Positions 40,542 through 49,689 of a DNA stretch of 64,000 nucleotides are shown here, in pieces. Source of the stretch: Aporhodopirellula rubra (lineage in GTDB: Bacteria; Planctomycetota; Planctomycetia; Pirellulales; Pirellulaceae); the NCBI RefSeq assembly GCF_014192335.1, contig NZ_JACHXU010000029.1, positions 35,720 to 99,719 of the forward strand, written 5' to 3'. Under the pieces are notes generated by a model, which did not search any database, was not told the origin of the DNA, and was given only the letters and a program-made list of their open reading frames with translations. The position numbers were made by a program, and so were the translations under genes. The first letter of the stretch is position 1; every line of letters starts with the position of its first letter.

Positions 40542-41123
40542 CTAGCTCTTGCTCGACAATTGAGCTTCGATAGCCGAAACGAGTTCTTCATCGAAAGGTT
40601 TGGTTTTCGAACCGAACCGGTTGATAACTTGCCCGTCGCGGCCGATCAGGAATTTTTCAAAGTTCCAGGCGACGGGACCCTTGCCCAATGGTTTCGCGTC
40701 TTGCTGGGTCAGGTGTTTGTAGAGGGCACAGGCCTGCGGCGTGTTGACTTCGACCTTGCTCATCATTGGGAACGTGACTCCGAATTTGCTGGTGCAAAAT
40801 TCTTTGATTTCGGCGTCTGTTCCGGGTTCCTGGCCGCGGAACTCGTTGCTCGGAAAACCGACAATGACGAGGCCTTTGTCTTTGTACTTCTCATATAAAT
40901 CTTGAAGGCCGGCATATTGTTTCGTGTAGCCGCATTTGCTGGCTACGTTGACGATCAACACGACTTTGCCTTCGTAGTCGTGAAGGTCGACCGTGTCGCC
41001 GTCAATGGTTTTGGCGGTGAAGTCGAGTGAGCAGGAGTGTTCGGCTGCCGCGCCGTCATCTGCGGAAACGGGAGCGGTCATCAAACATCCGAGTGCGAGG
41101 GTGAGCAAAAAGAGTCGAGTCAT
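40542..41123 (-). CDS. Exported glutathione peroxidase-family protein (cysteine form)
   Basis: From the ATG at 41123 the product is 193 residues with a signal peptide (MTRLFLLTLALGCLMTAPVSA), so it acts outside the cytoplasm. The peroxidatic residue is Cys64 in NVASKCGYTKQY. The other catalytic residues are in GFPSNEFRGQEPGT (Gln) and PVAWNFEKFLIG (Trp, Asn). The family reduces hydroperoxides; cysteine forms generally prefer thioredoxin to glutathione. The longer upstream frame lacks a signal peptide at its start. The gene is divergent from the SDR gene, with a 133-base shared promoter region that holds TATGAT at 41174-41179. Confidence 0.92.
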   Translation of the reverse strand: MTRLFLLTLALGCLMTAPVSADDGAAAEHSCSLDFTAKTIDGDTVDLHDYEGKVVLIVNVASKCGYTKQYAGLQDLYEKYKDKGLVIVGFPSNEFRGQEPGTDAEIKEFCTSKFGVTFPMMSKVEVNTPQACALYKHLTQQDAKPLGKGPVAWNFEKFLIGRDGQVINRFGSKTKPFDEELVSAIEAQLSSKS

Positions 41124-41256
41124 CAGGTGGTTTCCAGGTGGGAAGGAACTGGGGCAAAGTGGGAACTCGCGGTATGATAGTGGGTCAGCCAGTGCCCTGC
41201 CGCATGGCACGGATGTCGCCACCGTTTTTGCTGCGAACATGTAGAGGTTAATCGAG

Positions 41257-41988
41257 ATGAATTTGGACGGAAAAGTCGTTGCGATCACTGGTGGAGGCAC
41301 AGGAATCGGCGCCGGAATCGCTCGGGCACTCGCCGAATCCGGGGCGAAAGTGGCCATTGGCGGCAGGCGAAGTGAGCCTCTCGAGCAACTCGCCGCATTG
41401 GTGGAGTCACCTCATCCGATCCGGACGCATACCATCGACGTGGCTGAAAATGCCAGCATCGAGGCGTTCTTTCAAGATGTTCGGGACAACGTCGGACCGG
41501 TGGACATCCTCGTGAATAGCGCGGGAATCAATATCGCAAAACGAACGATGGCCGAGATGGATCCCGATGAGTGGGACCGGGTGTTGCGGATTAATGCCAC
41601 CGGCGCGTACCGGTGCATGTGCGAAGTGTTGCCCGCGATGCGAGACCGACGTGACGGACTGGTGATCAACATTTCATCGGTCGCCGGCAAGCGAGCGATC
41701 AGTTTGGGAGGCGTCGTTTACTGTGCCAGCAAATTTGCGATGACCGCGTTAGGGACGGCGGTGGCGAACGAGGTGAGGCACGAAGGTGTACGGATCACCA
41801 ACGTTTATCCAGGTGAAGTCAACACACCGATTCTCGATCGCCGACCCGTGCCGGTTTCTGATGAGCATCGCGAATCAATTTTGCAGCCTGAAGATATCGC
41901 GGGCGTCGTGCTGTCGATCTGCCAATTGCCGCCTCGTGCCTGTGTGCCTGAGATTGTGATCAAGCCGACGACTCAGGAGTGGGTGTAA
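41257..41988 (+). CDS. Short-chain dehydrogenase/reductase
   Basis: A 243-residue NAD(P)-dependent oxidoreductase of the classical SDR family. The cofactor motif TGGGTGIG is at residues 11-18, NSAG at about 87-90, and the catalytic set is Asn113, Ser140 or Ser141, Tyr155 and Lys159 (YCASK). GGRRSE after the second strand suggests NADP preference because of the Arg pair (inference). PGEVNTPI near 188 is the usual post-catalytic loop. AGAGG precedes the ATG. The substrate cannot be read, and the neighbours give no pathway. Confidence 0.92.
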   Translation: MNLDGKVVAITGGGTGIGAGIARALAESGAKVAIGGRRSEPLEQLAALVESPHPIRTHTIDVAENASIEAFFQDVRDNVGPVDILVNSAGINIAKRTMAEMDPDEWDRVLRINATGAYRCMCEVLPAMRDRRDGLVINISSVAGKRAISLGGVVYCASKFAMTALGTAVANEVRHEGVRITNVYPGEVNTPILDRRPVPVSDEHRESILQPEDIAGVVLSICQLPPRACVPEIVIKPTTQEWV

Positions 41989-42099
41989 GTCGGCAATAGG
42001 TGTGTGTTTGTCTACTTCGGAGGCGGTGGTTTTCCCTGTGTTCCGAAGTTGCCCAAGTTCTCTTGCCTCGCGGCGTTGTGAAACGCTACCACTCACAGG

Positions 42100-42945
42100 A
42101 TGGAAGAGGTCTCGCTCCAACCGAAACACTATCTCACCTGCCTTTGGCCGGGGATGGCTGAATTATGGTGGCGAGGTCGTTTCTCGGCGCTTCCGGCTGC
42201 GATCGCATTTGCGGCGGTCGTGAACGCTCTCTTAATCGCGAAATTCATCTATTCGGACTGGCTTTCGGGAGGATTGGTGCTGTTGGCGTGCTGGGTCGTC
42301 GCGGCCGCTTGGGGCGTGCTCACGATCCGTGCGATCCGAGAATTGCCCCTGTTGCTGACGCCGCTGCAAGCGAGCGAAGAGCCCGATCGGTTTCCCGAAG
42401 CCCAAATTGCGTTTTTGCGTGGCGACTATCCGGAAGCGGAAAAACTGCTTGGCGAGAACCTAGCGATCGAACCACGAGATCCGCCCGCTCTCTTGCTACT
42501 ATCGGCGATTTATCGACATACCGGCCGATTGCATGCGTCCAAATTGTTGTTGACCGAGATCCGTAAATTGGAGGTCGCCGACAGTTGGGGGCTGGAATTT
42601 GCCGCCGAGCAGGCTCGTTTAGAAAGAGATATTGAGGCGAGAGAAGAGTCCGAGCCGGAGGGCGATGCCGACGACGACGAAGCTGCCTCCGCCGAACCGG
42701 ACGAGTCGGCCGAGCAGGACGAAGGCGAAAACGAGAACGAACCTAGCAATGACGACGTCGATCAGGAAGTCGTTGCGAGCCGCTCGCGTGGCACGAACGA
42801 CGACATCATTGATAATTCGCCCGCCGATGATTTGGCGGAGGACTTGGTCGACGGCTTGGCGGCGGATCAGTGCCAGGAGCACGATCTGGCTGATGATGAT
42901 GGCACTTCCTATGAAGATGACTCGCTCGGGAGCCGCGCAGCCTGA
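42100..42945 (+). CDS. Membrane protein with TPR-like region and acidic tail
   Basis: A 281-residue protein. Two adjacent transmembrane segments (about residues 30-53 and 55-78) form a hairpin, so both ends lie on the same side. A TPR-like pair follows (FPEAQIAFLRGDYPEAEKLL and PPALLLLSAIYRHTGRLHAS). The last 100 residues are mostly Asp, Glu and Ser with no order, with repeats such as DDLAEDLVDGLAADQ. No catalytic motif is visible. It lies 153 bases before the Gfo/Idh/MocA gene in the same direction. Confidence 0.8.
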   Translation: MEEVSLQPKHYLTCLWPGMAELWWRGRFSALPAAIAFAAVVNALLIAKFIYSDWLSGGLVLLACWVVAAAWGVLTIRAIRELPLLLTPLQASEEPDRFPEAQIAFLRGDYPEAEKLLGENLAIEPRDPPALLLLSAIYRHTGRLHASKLLLTEIRKLEVADSWGLEFAAEQARLERDIEAREESEPEGDADDDEAASAEPDESAEQDEGENENEPSNDDVDQEVVASRSRGTNDDIIDNSPADDLAEDLVDGLAADQCQEHDLADDDGTSYEDDSLGSRAA

Positions 42946-43098
42946 CCGGTGGCTTGAAAACTGCGACAAATTGAGTTCCGAGAGGCACCCTTGTGCAGGT
43001 GTTCGGGAAGATGAGCCGCGCTTATACTCTGCGGCGTGTTCGGGCCCGATGGGTTCGAGTGGTCACGTCTACAACCTGAGTGAAGTGAGCAGAGAATT

Positions 43099-44280
43099 AT
43101 GTCGAGTCGACCCCTCAACGTTGGTTTGATTGGTGGCGGGGGCGGTGCATTTATCGTGCAACCGCATCAACGAGCGATTCATTTCGATGGAACACGCCGA
43201 GTGACCGTCGCGGCGCTACACCCCGATCCCCTAGTCGCTCAATCGGAAGCTGAAAACTGGGACTACCCAATCAAGGGATACGACAGCTACGACGAACTGA
43301 TCAAGCAGGAGGCCGCCAAGCCTCTAGGCGAGCGAATTGATTACGCACTGATCGTGACCCCCAATCACGTCCACTTCGATCCCGCGATCAAGTGTGTGCA
43401 GGCTGGGATTCCCGTCTTCTGCGAAAAGCCGCTGACGTTGAACATCGATGAGGCCAAGCAATTGGTCGACGCGGTGAAAGAGAAAAATGTGCCGTTCGCC
43501 GTTTCGCACACTTACCTCGGTCACTGGACGAGTCGGTTTGCGAGATTCATTGTCACGAGCGGACTGTTGGGCGACGTTCGTTGGGTCGATTCGTACTACC
43601 TGCAAGGTTGGCTGGCCGCGCGAACGGAAGATTCGGGCAACGCCCAAGCGGAATGGCGCGTCGATCCTAAGAAGTCAGGCGCGAGTTTGTGTGGCGGCGA
43701 CATCGGTACGCACGCGCTGATGCAATTGCGATACGTCACCGGATTAGACGTCAAACGAGTGCAGGCCCACTTGGAAACCTTCGTTGGTGGTCGCAGCCTC
43801 GACGATCACTTCACCACCTACGTCGAATTGTCCAATGGTGGTCGTGGGTTGGTTCGTGCATCGCAAATCGCGATCGGTCACAAGAACGACCTCGGCATTG
43901 AAGTGAACGGAACGAAGGGTTCTTTGGTCTGGCGTCAGGAGTTCCCTGAAGAGTTAACGATCCGATTGCCCGACCAACCGGACCGGACTTATTTCCGCGG
44001 CGCGGTTTCGGCTAACGATGGTTTTCTTAAGGATCTGCCTGAGGACTTGATGGCGGAACCAAATGTTCCTCCGGGGCACCCCGAAGCGTTCCATGACGCG
44101 TTCGCAAGACTGCACCGTTGTTTCGAACAAGATGTGAGAGCCTACAACGATGGCAAACCGTTCGATTGCGACGGCAGTAAGTACGCGAACATCGACGACG
44201 GCTACACCGGCATGGCCTTCATTCAAGCGGCCGTGAAGAGCTCGCACGAGGACAACGTTTGGGTCGAGATGGAGCGCTGA
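43099..44280 (+). CDS. Gfo/Idh/MocA-family oxidoreductase
   Basis: A 393-residue NAD(P)-dependent sugar or cyclitol oxidoreductase. The Rossmann motif is NVGLIGGGGGAF near the start, followed by IVTPNHVHFD and the diagnostic FCEKPLTLN with the catalytic Lys. The C-terminal beta-sheet domain includes SHTYLGHWTSRFARFIV, SGASLCGGDIGTHALMQLRYV (conserved Asp and His of the active site) and EVNGTKGSLVW. No Tat signal is present, so it is cytosolic. Planctomycetes carry many paralogues and the substrate is unclear. A good terminator follows. Confidence 0.93.
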   Translation: MSSRPLNVGLIGGGGGAFIVQPHQRAIHFDGTRRVTVAALHPDPLVAQSEAENWDYPIKGYDSYDELIKQEAAKPLGERIDYALIVTPNHVHFDPAIKCVQAGIPVFCEKPLTLNIDEAKQLVDAVKEKNVPFAVSHTYLGHWTSRFARFIVTSGLLGDVRWVDSYYLQGWLAARTEDSGNAQAEWRVDPKKSGASLCGGDIGTHALMQLRYVTGLDVKRVQAHLETFVGGRSLDDHFTTYVELSNGGRGLVRASQIAIGHKNDLGIEVNGTKGSLVWRQEFPEELTIRLPDQPDRTYFRGAVSANDGFLKDLPEDLMAEPNVPPGHPEAFHDAFARLHRCFEQDVRAYNDGKPFDCDGSKYANIDDGYTGMAFIQAAVKSSHEDNVWVEMER

Positions 44281-44323
44281 GAAGCACGTCGTTCTCACGC
44301 TCCCAAAGCACTGTTTTTCATTC

Positions 44324-44384
44324 CGGCAAGGAAACCCTGTCGAGGCCAACCTGCGGGCTTGCTCGGTGTCCTTGCCGATTTTTT
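44324..44384 (+). terminator. Rho-independent terminator after the Gfo/Idh/MocA gene
   Basis: CGGCAAGGA (44324-44332) pairs with TCCTTGCCG (44369-44377), followed by a six-T run (44379-44384). The 36-base loop may hold a smaller helix. It lies 44 bases after the stop. Confidence 0.75.
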
Positions 44385-44750
44385 ATGGATGCTTTGGTCG
44401 CCACCCGACTCAGCGTTTTCGCGGAAGCTGTTTTTTGTTGAATCATACGATTGAAACCCGCAATTGATTCACGAGCTGTTGGGGGCCAATGTTAATGGGT
44501 TCATGCAATGGGGGCACGACGCGACGGAATCGTTGCGACCGGCGCGATCGCTATGATCGTGAGCCAACCCTGCGGCGGGTTTGCCGCGAGCGGTATTCTT
44601 ATCCGGTGTGTACGTCGCTGCGTCCTAGTGTTCTGCAGACGTACCGAACCGCGGGTTCACTGAGCGTGCTGCTCGAATGTGAGTTTGTGTTGTTTCGGCG
44701 ATTCGTCTTCCTGTGTGACGAAACGACTCTATCCCATTGCCGACTCTGCC
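44385..44750. other. 366-base intergenic region
   Basis: I see no gene and no strong signal apart from the terminator at its left edge. The right end is the untranslated start of the Wzz-like gene; the frame is open from 44679 but lacks a ribosome-binding site there. Confidence 0.35.
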
Positions 44751-46217
44751 ATGTCTTCCGCACCGATACCTTGGAAATACCTTCGTAACATTCTCGTTCT
44801 CTTCGCACCGTTGTGGGTGGGATCGGCGTTGTTGTTTGGGATCGGTGGTCTCGGTATCGCGGTCTTGTCGAAAGATCGATGGTCGGCACGGCAACCGCTC
44901 GTTCTTCGTGACGAGGCTAACGGTGCTGTCGATCGGCTGGGGAGATTTTCTAGCCAAACGGAACTGAAAGCGGCTCAGGAAACGATTCTCGAGTTGGCTC
45001 AGAATCCAGAGGTTGTCGCCGCTGCTCTGCGTCAGTTAGGACCTGTCGGTGGCGGTAATGATCCTTCGTATCCGAGCGCTCGAGAAGTTGACGAGATCGC
45101 CAAAGAGTCAGTCAACGTGGTCGCGCCACAAGGTCGCGAGTTCGGAAACACCGAAGTCGTTTATCTCACCGTTGAGGCGGAGACTCAGGAACGGGCCGGC
45201 GAGTTTTGCCGCGTCTTGTTAGACAGTCTGACCTCGCACTTGCGTGAGGTTCGCCGCATTCGCGCCGATAGCGTGATTGTGGAGCTCACCCACGCCCGTG
45301 ACCTCGCACGTCAAAAATTGGATTCGGCGTTAGGCCGCATGCGAGAGATCGAATTGCAGGTCGGATCCGATCTCGGCGAACTCCGTAATCTTAATGACAC
45401 GATTTCCGGCGATGGTGCAAACCGTCGTTCGATGCAAGAAATCGAACGTGAACTGCAAACCGCCGAACTCGAAATGCGTCGGCTCGACTCACTGTATCAA
45501 TTGCTCTTGGCCGGTTCGCAAAACGCACGAACGCTTTTGATCAGCGGAGATGAGTTGTTGTCGAGTCAGCCATCGTTACAACGTCTCAAAGACGGTTTGA
45601 TCGATGCTCAAATCGAAGCCAGTCGTTTGGCGAGCGTTTACACCACAGAACATCCGCGGCGCCGCGCCGCCATCACCACCGAACGCGAAATCGAACAACG
45701 CATGCTCGAGGAAGCACGGGGTGCGTTGCGGGCAATGGAGCCGACGTTGAGACTGAGTACCGAACGCGTTCGTCGTTTGCGTGAGCAGCATTCTGACTTG
45801 GGCGAAAAGTTGACGCGGCTGGCGGGAGTCCGAACGGGATACTCTAAACTCGATTCGGAAATCCGTGCTTTGACCGATCATCTTGCCGGAGCCGAAGAGG
45901 CGCTCAGCAAGGCACAAGCGAGTCGATCTGCCGCGTTGTCAACTAACCTGCTTTCGGAACTCGGGCCGCCTCAGGTCGGTGACACACCTGAAGGCATGTC
46001 TGGATCAATGACGACGTTCGGTTCGATGGTCGCTGGACTCGTCTTCGGGTTGGGGACGGTCTTCTTAGTGGCACCGGGACCGACGGGACCCACGTTCGGT
46101 CGTCGTCTGGGAGATTACCTCACCGGACGACGCAGCACCGATCCTGGCAACCATCCACCGGGGCAACGCCCCGTCGAGGGAGCACCTCCCAGTGGTGTTG
46201 AACGCCGGCGTCGTTAG
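44751..46217 (+). CDS. Wzz/GumC-like chain-length or polysaccharide co-polymerase protein
   Basis: From the ATG at 44751 the product is 488 residues. It has an N-terminal transmembrane segment (about 13-40), a long periplasmic helical coiled-coil domain with heptad-rich stretches (for example EIERELQTAELEMRRLDSLY) and a second transmembrane segment near 420-443 (MTTFGSMVAGLVFGLGTVFL). This two-anchor layout is that of polysaccharide co-polymerases of the GumC/Wzz group. No tyrosine-kinase domain follows; the tail is basic and proline-rich. No exopolysaccharide cluster is adjacent, so assignment rests on architecture only. Start: the frame extends 72 bases upstream without a ribosome-binding site. 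Confidence 0.75.
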   Translation: MSSAPIPWKYLRNILVLFAPLWVGSALLFGIGGLGIAVLSKDRWSARQPLVLRDEANGAVDRLGRFSSQTELKAAQETILELAQNPEVVAAALRQLGPVGGGNDPSYPSAREVDEIAKESVNVVAPQGREFGNTEVVYLTVEAETQERAGEFCRVLLDSLTSHLREVRRIRADSVIVELTHARDLARQKLDSALGRMREIELQVGSDLGELRNLNDTISGDGANRRSMQEIERELQTAELEMRRLDSLYQLLLAGSQNARTLLISGDELLSSQPSLQRLKDGLIDAQIEASRLASVYTTEHPRRRAAITTEREIEQRMLEEARGALRAMEPTLRLSTERVRRLREQHSDLGEKLTRLAGVRTGYSKLDSEIRALTDHLAGAEEALSKAQASRSAALSTNLLSELGPPQVGDTPEGMSGSMTTFGSMVAGLVFGLGTVFLVAPGPTGPTFGRRLGDYLTGRRSTDPGNHPPGQRPVEGAPPSGVERRRR

Positions 46218-46230
46218 TCGTTGTCCGACG

Positions 46231-46881
46231 CTACCAAATCTTCAATTCGATCACGCCGTCCTGTACCGGAGCTTCGATAACGGCACTCTCAAAGGATGGC
46301 GGGCCGACCGTACCGCGAGCGGCGTTGCTGAATCCGTAACGTTCCGTGGGAATACCCAGGGCGTTGCGATCGAGGCTGCCGTTTGAGTTGTTGTCGTGGT
46401 AAGCCGCGATTGCAAAGGATTCGGGCAACTCATCCCGGGGAATGCGGACTTTTGCCAATCCGTCGGCATCGATCGGGATCGATTGTCGCCAAATTGCGTT
46501 CTCGGGAATGTTGAAACTCTCTTCGGTCGCGTAGACCGCGAAGCGAATTTCACCCGTGTTGTCGGCAGCGCCCGCGATTTCGAGTTGGATTCCGGTGTTT
46601 GATTCAGGAACATCGCTGGCGGCAACTTGATTGAGTGCGTTGGCTTGATCGATCGAGCCTGCATCCGGGAACGCGGGAGCTTGGAAGCGGTTCTGCTGAA
46701 ACGCCAGCACCGCAACGCCGACCAAAAAGACTCCTGCAGCGAAACACATCAGGAGTGTTCCGTGGTTCGCTTTCCACTGATCGGAGTAAGATTTCCAGGA
46801 AACGTCGCCTCGTTGGTTCTGCGGGATCCTTCCTTTCGCCGTCTCGGACGGTCTGGTGACCGGCTGATGTTCCTCGTCCAC
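46231..46881 (-). CDS. Membrane-anchored DUF2141 protein
   Basis: A 216-residue protein from a GTG preceded by GGAG seven bases away. A single anchor (TLLMCFAAGVFLVGVAVLAF, about 42-61) follows a charged cytoplasmic start. The outer part is the DUF2141 domain: GEIRFAVYATEESFN, VRIPRDELPESFAIAAYHDNN-type strand with the conserved HDNNSNGSLDRN, then LGIPTERYGFSN. Proteins of this group are exported and of unknown function; the Asp/Asn-rich loop may bind calcium (inference). It converges with the Wzz-like gene. Confidence 0.88.
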   Translation of the reverse strand: MDEEHQPVTRPSETAKGRIPQNQRGDVSWKSYSDQWKANHGTLLMCFAAGVFLVGVAVLAFQQNRFQAPAFPDAGSIDQANALNQVAASDVPESNTGIQLEIAGAADNTGEIRFAVYATEESFNIPENAIWRQSIPIDADGLAKVRIPRDELPESFAIAAYHDNNSNGSLDRNALGIPTERYGFSNAARGTVGPPSFESAVIEAPVQDGVIELKIW

Positions 46882-47039
46882 AAAGAGTTCTCCAGAGTAT
46901 CGCTGACTAAAATCAAAGAATGGATGCTATTTGTGCCCTATCCTAGCAGTCCCGGCTAATCTCAAGTTAGCCGATTGCCGTGTCTTCCGCGAACAGGGAT
47001 GTTGTTCTAAACTACGGATCGATCGGAAAAATTTCCCGT

Positions 47040-47150
47040 GTGATGGTGGCGGCCCTTGCGACTGCAAGCTGTGAACCTGGTCAGGCCTTAACTGGAGCAG
47101 CCATAAGCGGTGTCGCTTTGTGTGAGGGTCGCCTCCACCACGCGGGTTAT
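47040..47150 (+). ncRNA. ffs: Signal recognition particle RNA (4.5S type)
   Basis: The core CTGGTCAGG ... AGCAGCCATAAG is the SRP domain IV consensus with the symmetric loop (TCAGG / AGCAG) that binds Ffh. The apical part is CCT-TAAC-TGG, so the tetraloop is UAAC, of the URRC class, not the commoner GGAA. The ends pair: 47040-47055 with 47126-47141 in a 16-position helix with only two mismatches. The size of about 105 bases fits the small Gram-negative-type RNA. A T-rich stretch (47147-47156) follows. It precedes dnaX as scr precedes dnaX in Bacillus subtilis. Exact ends are estimated. Confidence 0.92.
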
Positions 47151-47214
47151 TTTTTCTCTTCTTCCTATCGACGGGCCACTCTCGCCAGCATCAGGTTAAA
47201 TAATCGCCATAAAA

Positions 47215-49269
47215 ATGGGCAATTCAGCTAGAGAGCAGGACTCCGAAAATGGTTCCTACGTCGTGGTGGCGCGTCGCTATCGCCCTCGCGATTTCGACCA
47301 ACTGGTCGGGCAGGACCACGTCGCCAAAGCCCTGCAAGGGGCGATCGAAACGTCGCGTGTCGGGCACGCGTACCTCTTTACCGGTGCTCGCGGAGTCGGA
47401 AAAACCAGTACCGCGCGGATCTTCGCCAAGGCGCTGAACCACCCAGGCGGTCCCACGGCGAACCCCGACAGCGAGAGTGATATCGCTCAAGCGATCGATT
47501 CTGGTGAAGACGTCGACGTGATCGAAATCGACGGTGCGAGTAATCGCGGGATCGATGAAATTCGCTCGTTGCGTGCCAACGTTGGCGTGCGTCCGAGCCG
47601 ATCGCGATACAAGATCTACATCATCGACGAAGTTCACATGTTGACCGGCGCCGCGTTCAACGCGTTGCTGAAAACGCTCGAGGAACCGCCCGAGCATGTG
47701 AAGTTCATCTTTTGCACGACCGATCCGGAGAAAATTCCGATCACGGTCTTGAGCCGTTGCCAGCGTTTCGATTTCGCGCCTGTCGAGAGCAGCAAAATTG
47801 TCGGACGCCTTCGTGAAATTGTCGAAGCGGAAGACAATACCGCCGAAGATGAGGCGCTCGAACTGCTCGCTCGTCGGGCTGCCGGTTCGATGCGAGATAG
47901 TCAGTCGTTACTCGAGCAAGTGCTCAGTTTCAGTGACGGGCATCTGACCGCGGACCAGGTTCACGCCATGCTCGGCACGGCGGACGATCAGCGATTGCAT
48001 AAACTCGCCCAAGCGATGCAGGCCCGTGATGCCGCCGCAGCGATCGGGCAGGTCGATGAGGCCGTCGCCGCCGGAGTGGACGCGGGCCGATTGACCGAAC
48101 AAATGCTCGGCTACTTCCGTGACTTGATGACCGTCAGTGTTGGTTGCGACGCGTCGATGATGCGTTATGCCGCCGGTTCCATGCACGGATCGCTCGTCGA
48201 ACTCGGCCAGAAATGGGGCCTGCAAACTGTTCTCGCCATTGTCGGGCTCGTTGACGAAACACTCGTCCGGATTCGGCACAGTGTTCATGCGCGGGTGTTG
48301 CTCGAATCTACACTGATTCAAATTTGCCACCTTCCTGACCTCCAAGCGATCGTGGATTTGACCGCCGCCGCGAAAGATGCCGGGGCAGGCAGTGGCGAAA
48401 AAAAAAACATCGTAGCGCGAACTCTGGCTCGCCCACATAGCGATCATGCCGCCGGGACGAGTTCCGCGGCCGGTTCTTCCGCAGCCACGTCACCTTCTGC
48501 GTCTTCACCGGCGCAGTCTGCCCCGCAATCGCCTGCTGTCAACGCGGCGGCCAATGGGGGACAGACATCCGTTGCCAGTCCCGGCAACGCAAACGCATCT
48601 GGCTCGGCAGCATCGCCGTCTGTCGCGGGTTCGTCGCCCACGGTTGCTCCGGCGTCTGCGTCCACGGATTCGCAATCTGTTGGGGCCCAAGTCGCGGTTG
48701 CCCAGACTGCTGTTTCTCAGGCTGACGCGTCTCCAGCCGCGGGAACGCAACCTGCGGCCGGCGGAGGCACGGCACAAGCGGTTATGCCGGAATCGGAGGT
48801 CGCCGCTTCGGCGTCTGCCGGCACGGAATCGAAGCCGTCCAGTGCGATCGTATCCGGTACGAACGCGCCGCTCACCGATGCAGAGCTTCAGCCCAAGTGG
48901 CCACAAGTTCTCGACGAGATGGACCCGATCACGGCTACGTTGGTTAAGGCGGCTGAGCGTATTGCTGTGTCGCAGCCGGGAGTGCTCGAGTTGACGTTTC
49001 CCGAAACTTCGGGACTGGCGATGAGCCGGTGTGGCTCGCCAACAAACAAAGATGAGATTGTCCGAACGGTCAGTCGCGTCACCGGGCGTCAGCTCACCGT
49101 TGCCTTTGCCACCGGAACCAGAGCACCGGTTGTGGCCAATGCGGTCGCGAAACCGAAAACAAAAAATCGAATGCAGCGGATGCGAGAGATCGAGTCAAAT
49201 CCGATGGTGCGTGCGTGCATCGACTTGCTCGGCGCTGAAATCGTTCGTATCGACACGCCACGAAACTGA
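47215..49269 (+). CDS. dnaX: DNA polymerase III gamma/tau subunit
   Basis: A 684-residue clamp-loader ATPase. Walker A is FTGARGVGKTST (residues 55-66), Walker B IIDEVHML (136-143), followed by NALLKTLEEPP and the sensor/arginine region TVLSRCQRFDF. The oligomerisation domain ends near residue 390. A Ser/Ala/Pro linker (about 410-555) and a C-terminal tau domain (TDAELQPKWPQVLDEM onward) follow. The four zinc-binding cysteines normally found after Walker A are missing; the segment reads AKALNHPGGPTANPDSESD. A run of ten A at codons 395-398 could cause slippage to a 399- or 408-residue gamma-like form. The gene follows the SRP RNA and precedes ybaB and recR. Confidence 0.96.
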   Translation: MGNSAREQDSENGSYVVVARRYRPRDFDQLVGQDHVAKALQGAIETSRVGHAYLFTGARGVGKTSTARIFAKALNHPGGPTANPDSESDIAQAIDSGEDVDVIEIDGASNRGIDEIRSLRANVGVRPSRSRYKIYIIDEVHMLTGAAFNALLKTLEEPPEHVKFIFCTTDPEKIPITVLSRCQRFDFAPVESSKIVGRLREIVEAEDNTAEDEALELLARRAAGSMRDSQSLLEQVLSFSDGHLTADQVHAMLGTADDQRLHKLAQAMQARDAAAAIGQVDEAVAAGVDAGRLTEQMLGYFRDLMTVSVGCDASMMRYAAGSMHGSLVELGQKWGLQTVLAIVGLVDETLVRIRHSVHARVLLESTLIQICHLPDLQAIVDLTAAAKDAGAGSGEKKNIVARTLARPHSDHAAGTSSAAGSSAATSPSASSPAQSAPQSPAVNAAANGGQTSVASPGNANASGSAASPSVAGSSPTVAPASASTDSQSVGAQVAVAQTAVSQADASPAAGTQPAAGGGTAQAVMPESEVAASASAGTESKPSSAIVSGTNAPLTDAELQPKWPQVLDEMDPITATLVKAAERIAVSQPGVLELTFPETSGLAMSRCGSPTNKDEIVRTVSRVTGRQLTVAFATGTRAPVVANAVAKPKTKNRMQRMREIESNPMVRACIDLLGAEIVRIDTPRN
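48398..48407 (+). other. A10 homopolymer in dnaX, candidate slippage site
   Basis: Ten consecutive A residues span codons 395-398 (GAA AAA AAA AAC). One extra A in the mRNA gives Lys-Lys-Lys-His and a TAG after T408; one lost A gives Lys-Lys-Thr-Ser and an immediate TAG after S399. Both end in the linker right after the clamp-loader domains, as in Thermus thermophilus dnaX, where an A9 run is known to cause transcriptional slippage. Confidence 0.6.
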
Positions 49270-49302
49270 TCATTTTTTTCATCTCCTCAATAGGACGACC
49301 CC

Positions 49303-49689
49303 ATGTTCAAAGGACTCGGTAACCTCGGCAACATCGCATCGATGATTGGTAAGTTGCAGGATCTGCCTCAGCAAATGCAGGCTCTCAACGATCGCATGAA
49401 ATCAGAACGTGTCACCGCCAGTTCGAATTGCGGGCATGTCTCGGTGACGATGAACGGTGTCGGCGAAGTGCAATCCGTTGATGTGAGTCCCGAGGTCTTC
49501 GGCGGGGAAGGTTCCACCGCCGTGGCACCGGAAACCTTGGCCCAGGCGATTCAAGATGCGACCAATTCGGCAGGCGCCGGGGCGAAGCAACTCTATGCGG
49601 GAGCGGTCGGACAACTCGCCAACGATCTCGATCTCAACATTCCAGGCATGGACGGATTGTTGTCGAGTTTGACCGGCGGCAACGGATGA
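49303..49689 (+). CDS. YbaB/EbfC nucleoid-associated protein
   Basis: A 128-residue DNA-binding protein of the YbaB family. It begins MFKGLGNLGNIASMIGKLQDLPQQMQALNDRM, a helical dimerisation region, followed by the beta-strand stretch TASSNCGHVSVTMNGVGEVQSVDVSPEVF typical of the family. It follows dnaX by 33 bases and overlaps recR by 4 (ATGA), the standard dnaX-ybaB-recR operon order. The family shapes the nucleoid or loads recombination proteins; the exact role is unclear. Confidence 0.93.
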   Translation: MFKGLGNLGNIASMIGKLQDLPQQMQALNDRMKSERVTASSNCGHVSVTMNGVGEVQSVDVSPEVFGGEGSTAVAPETLAQAIQDATNSAGAGAKQLYAGAVGQLANDLDLNIPGMDGLLSSLTGGNG

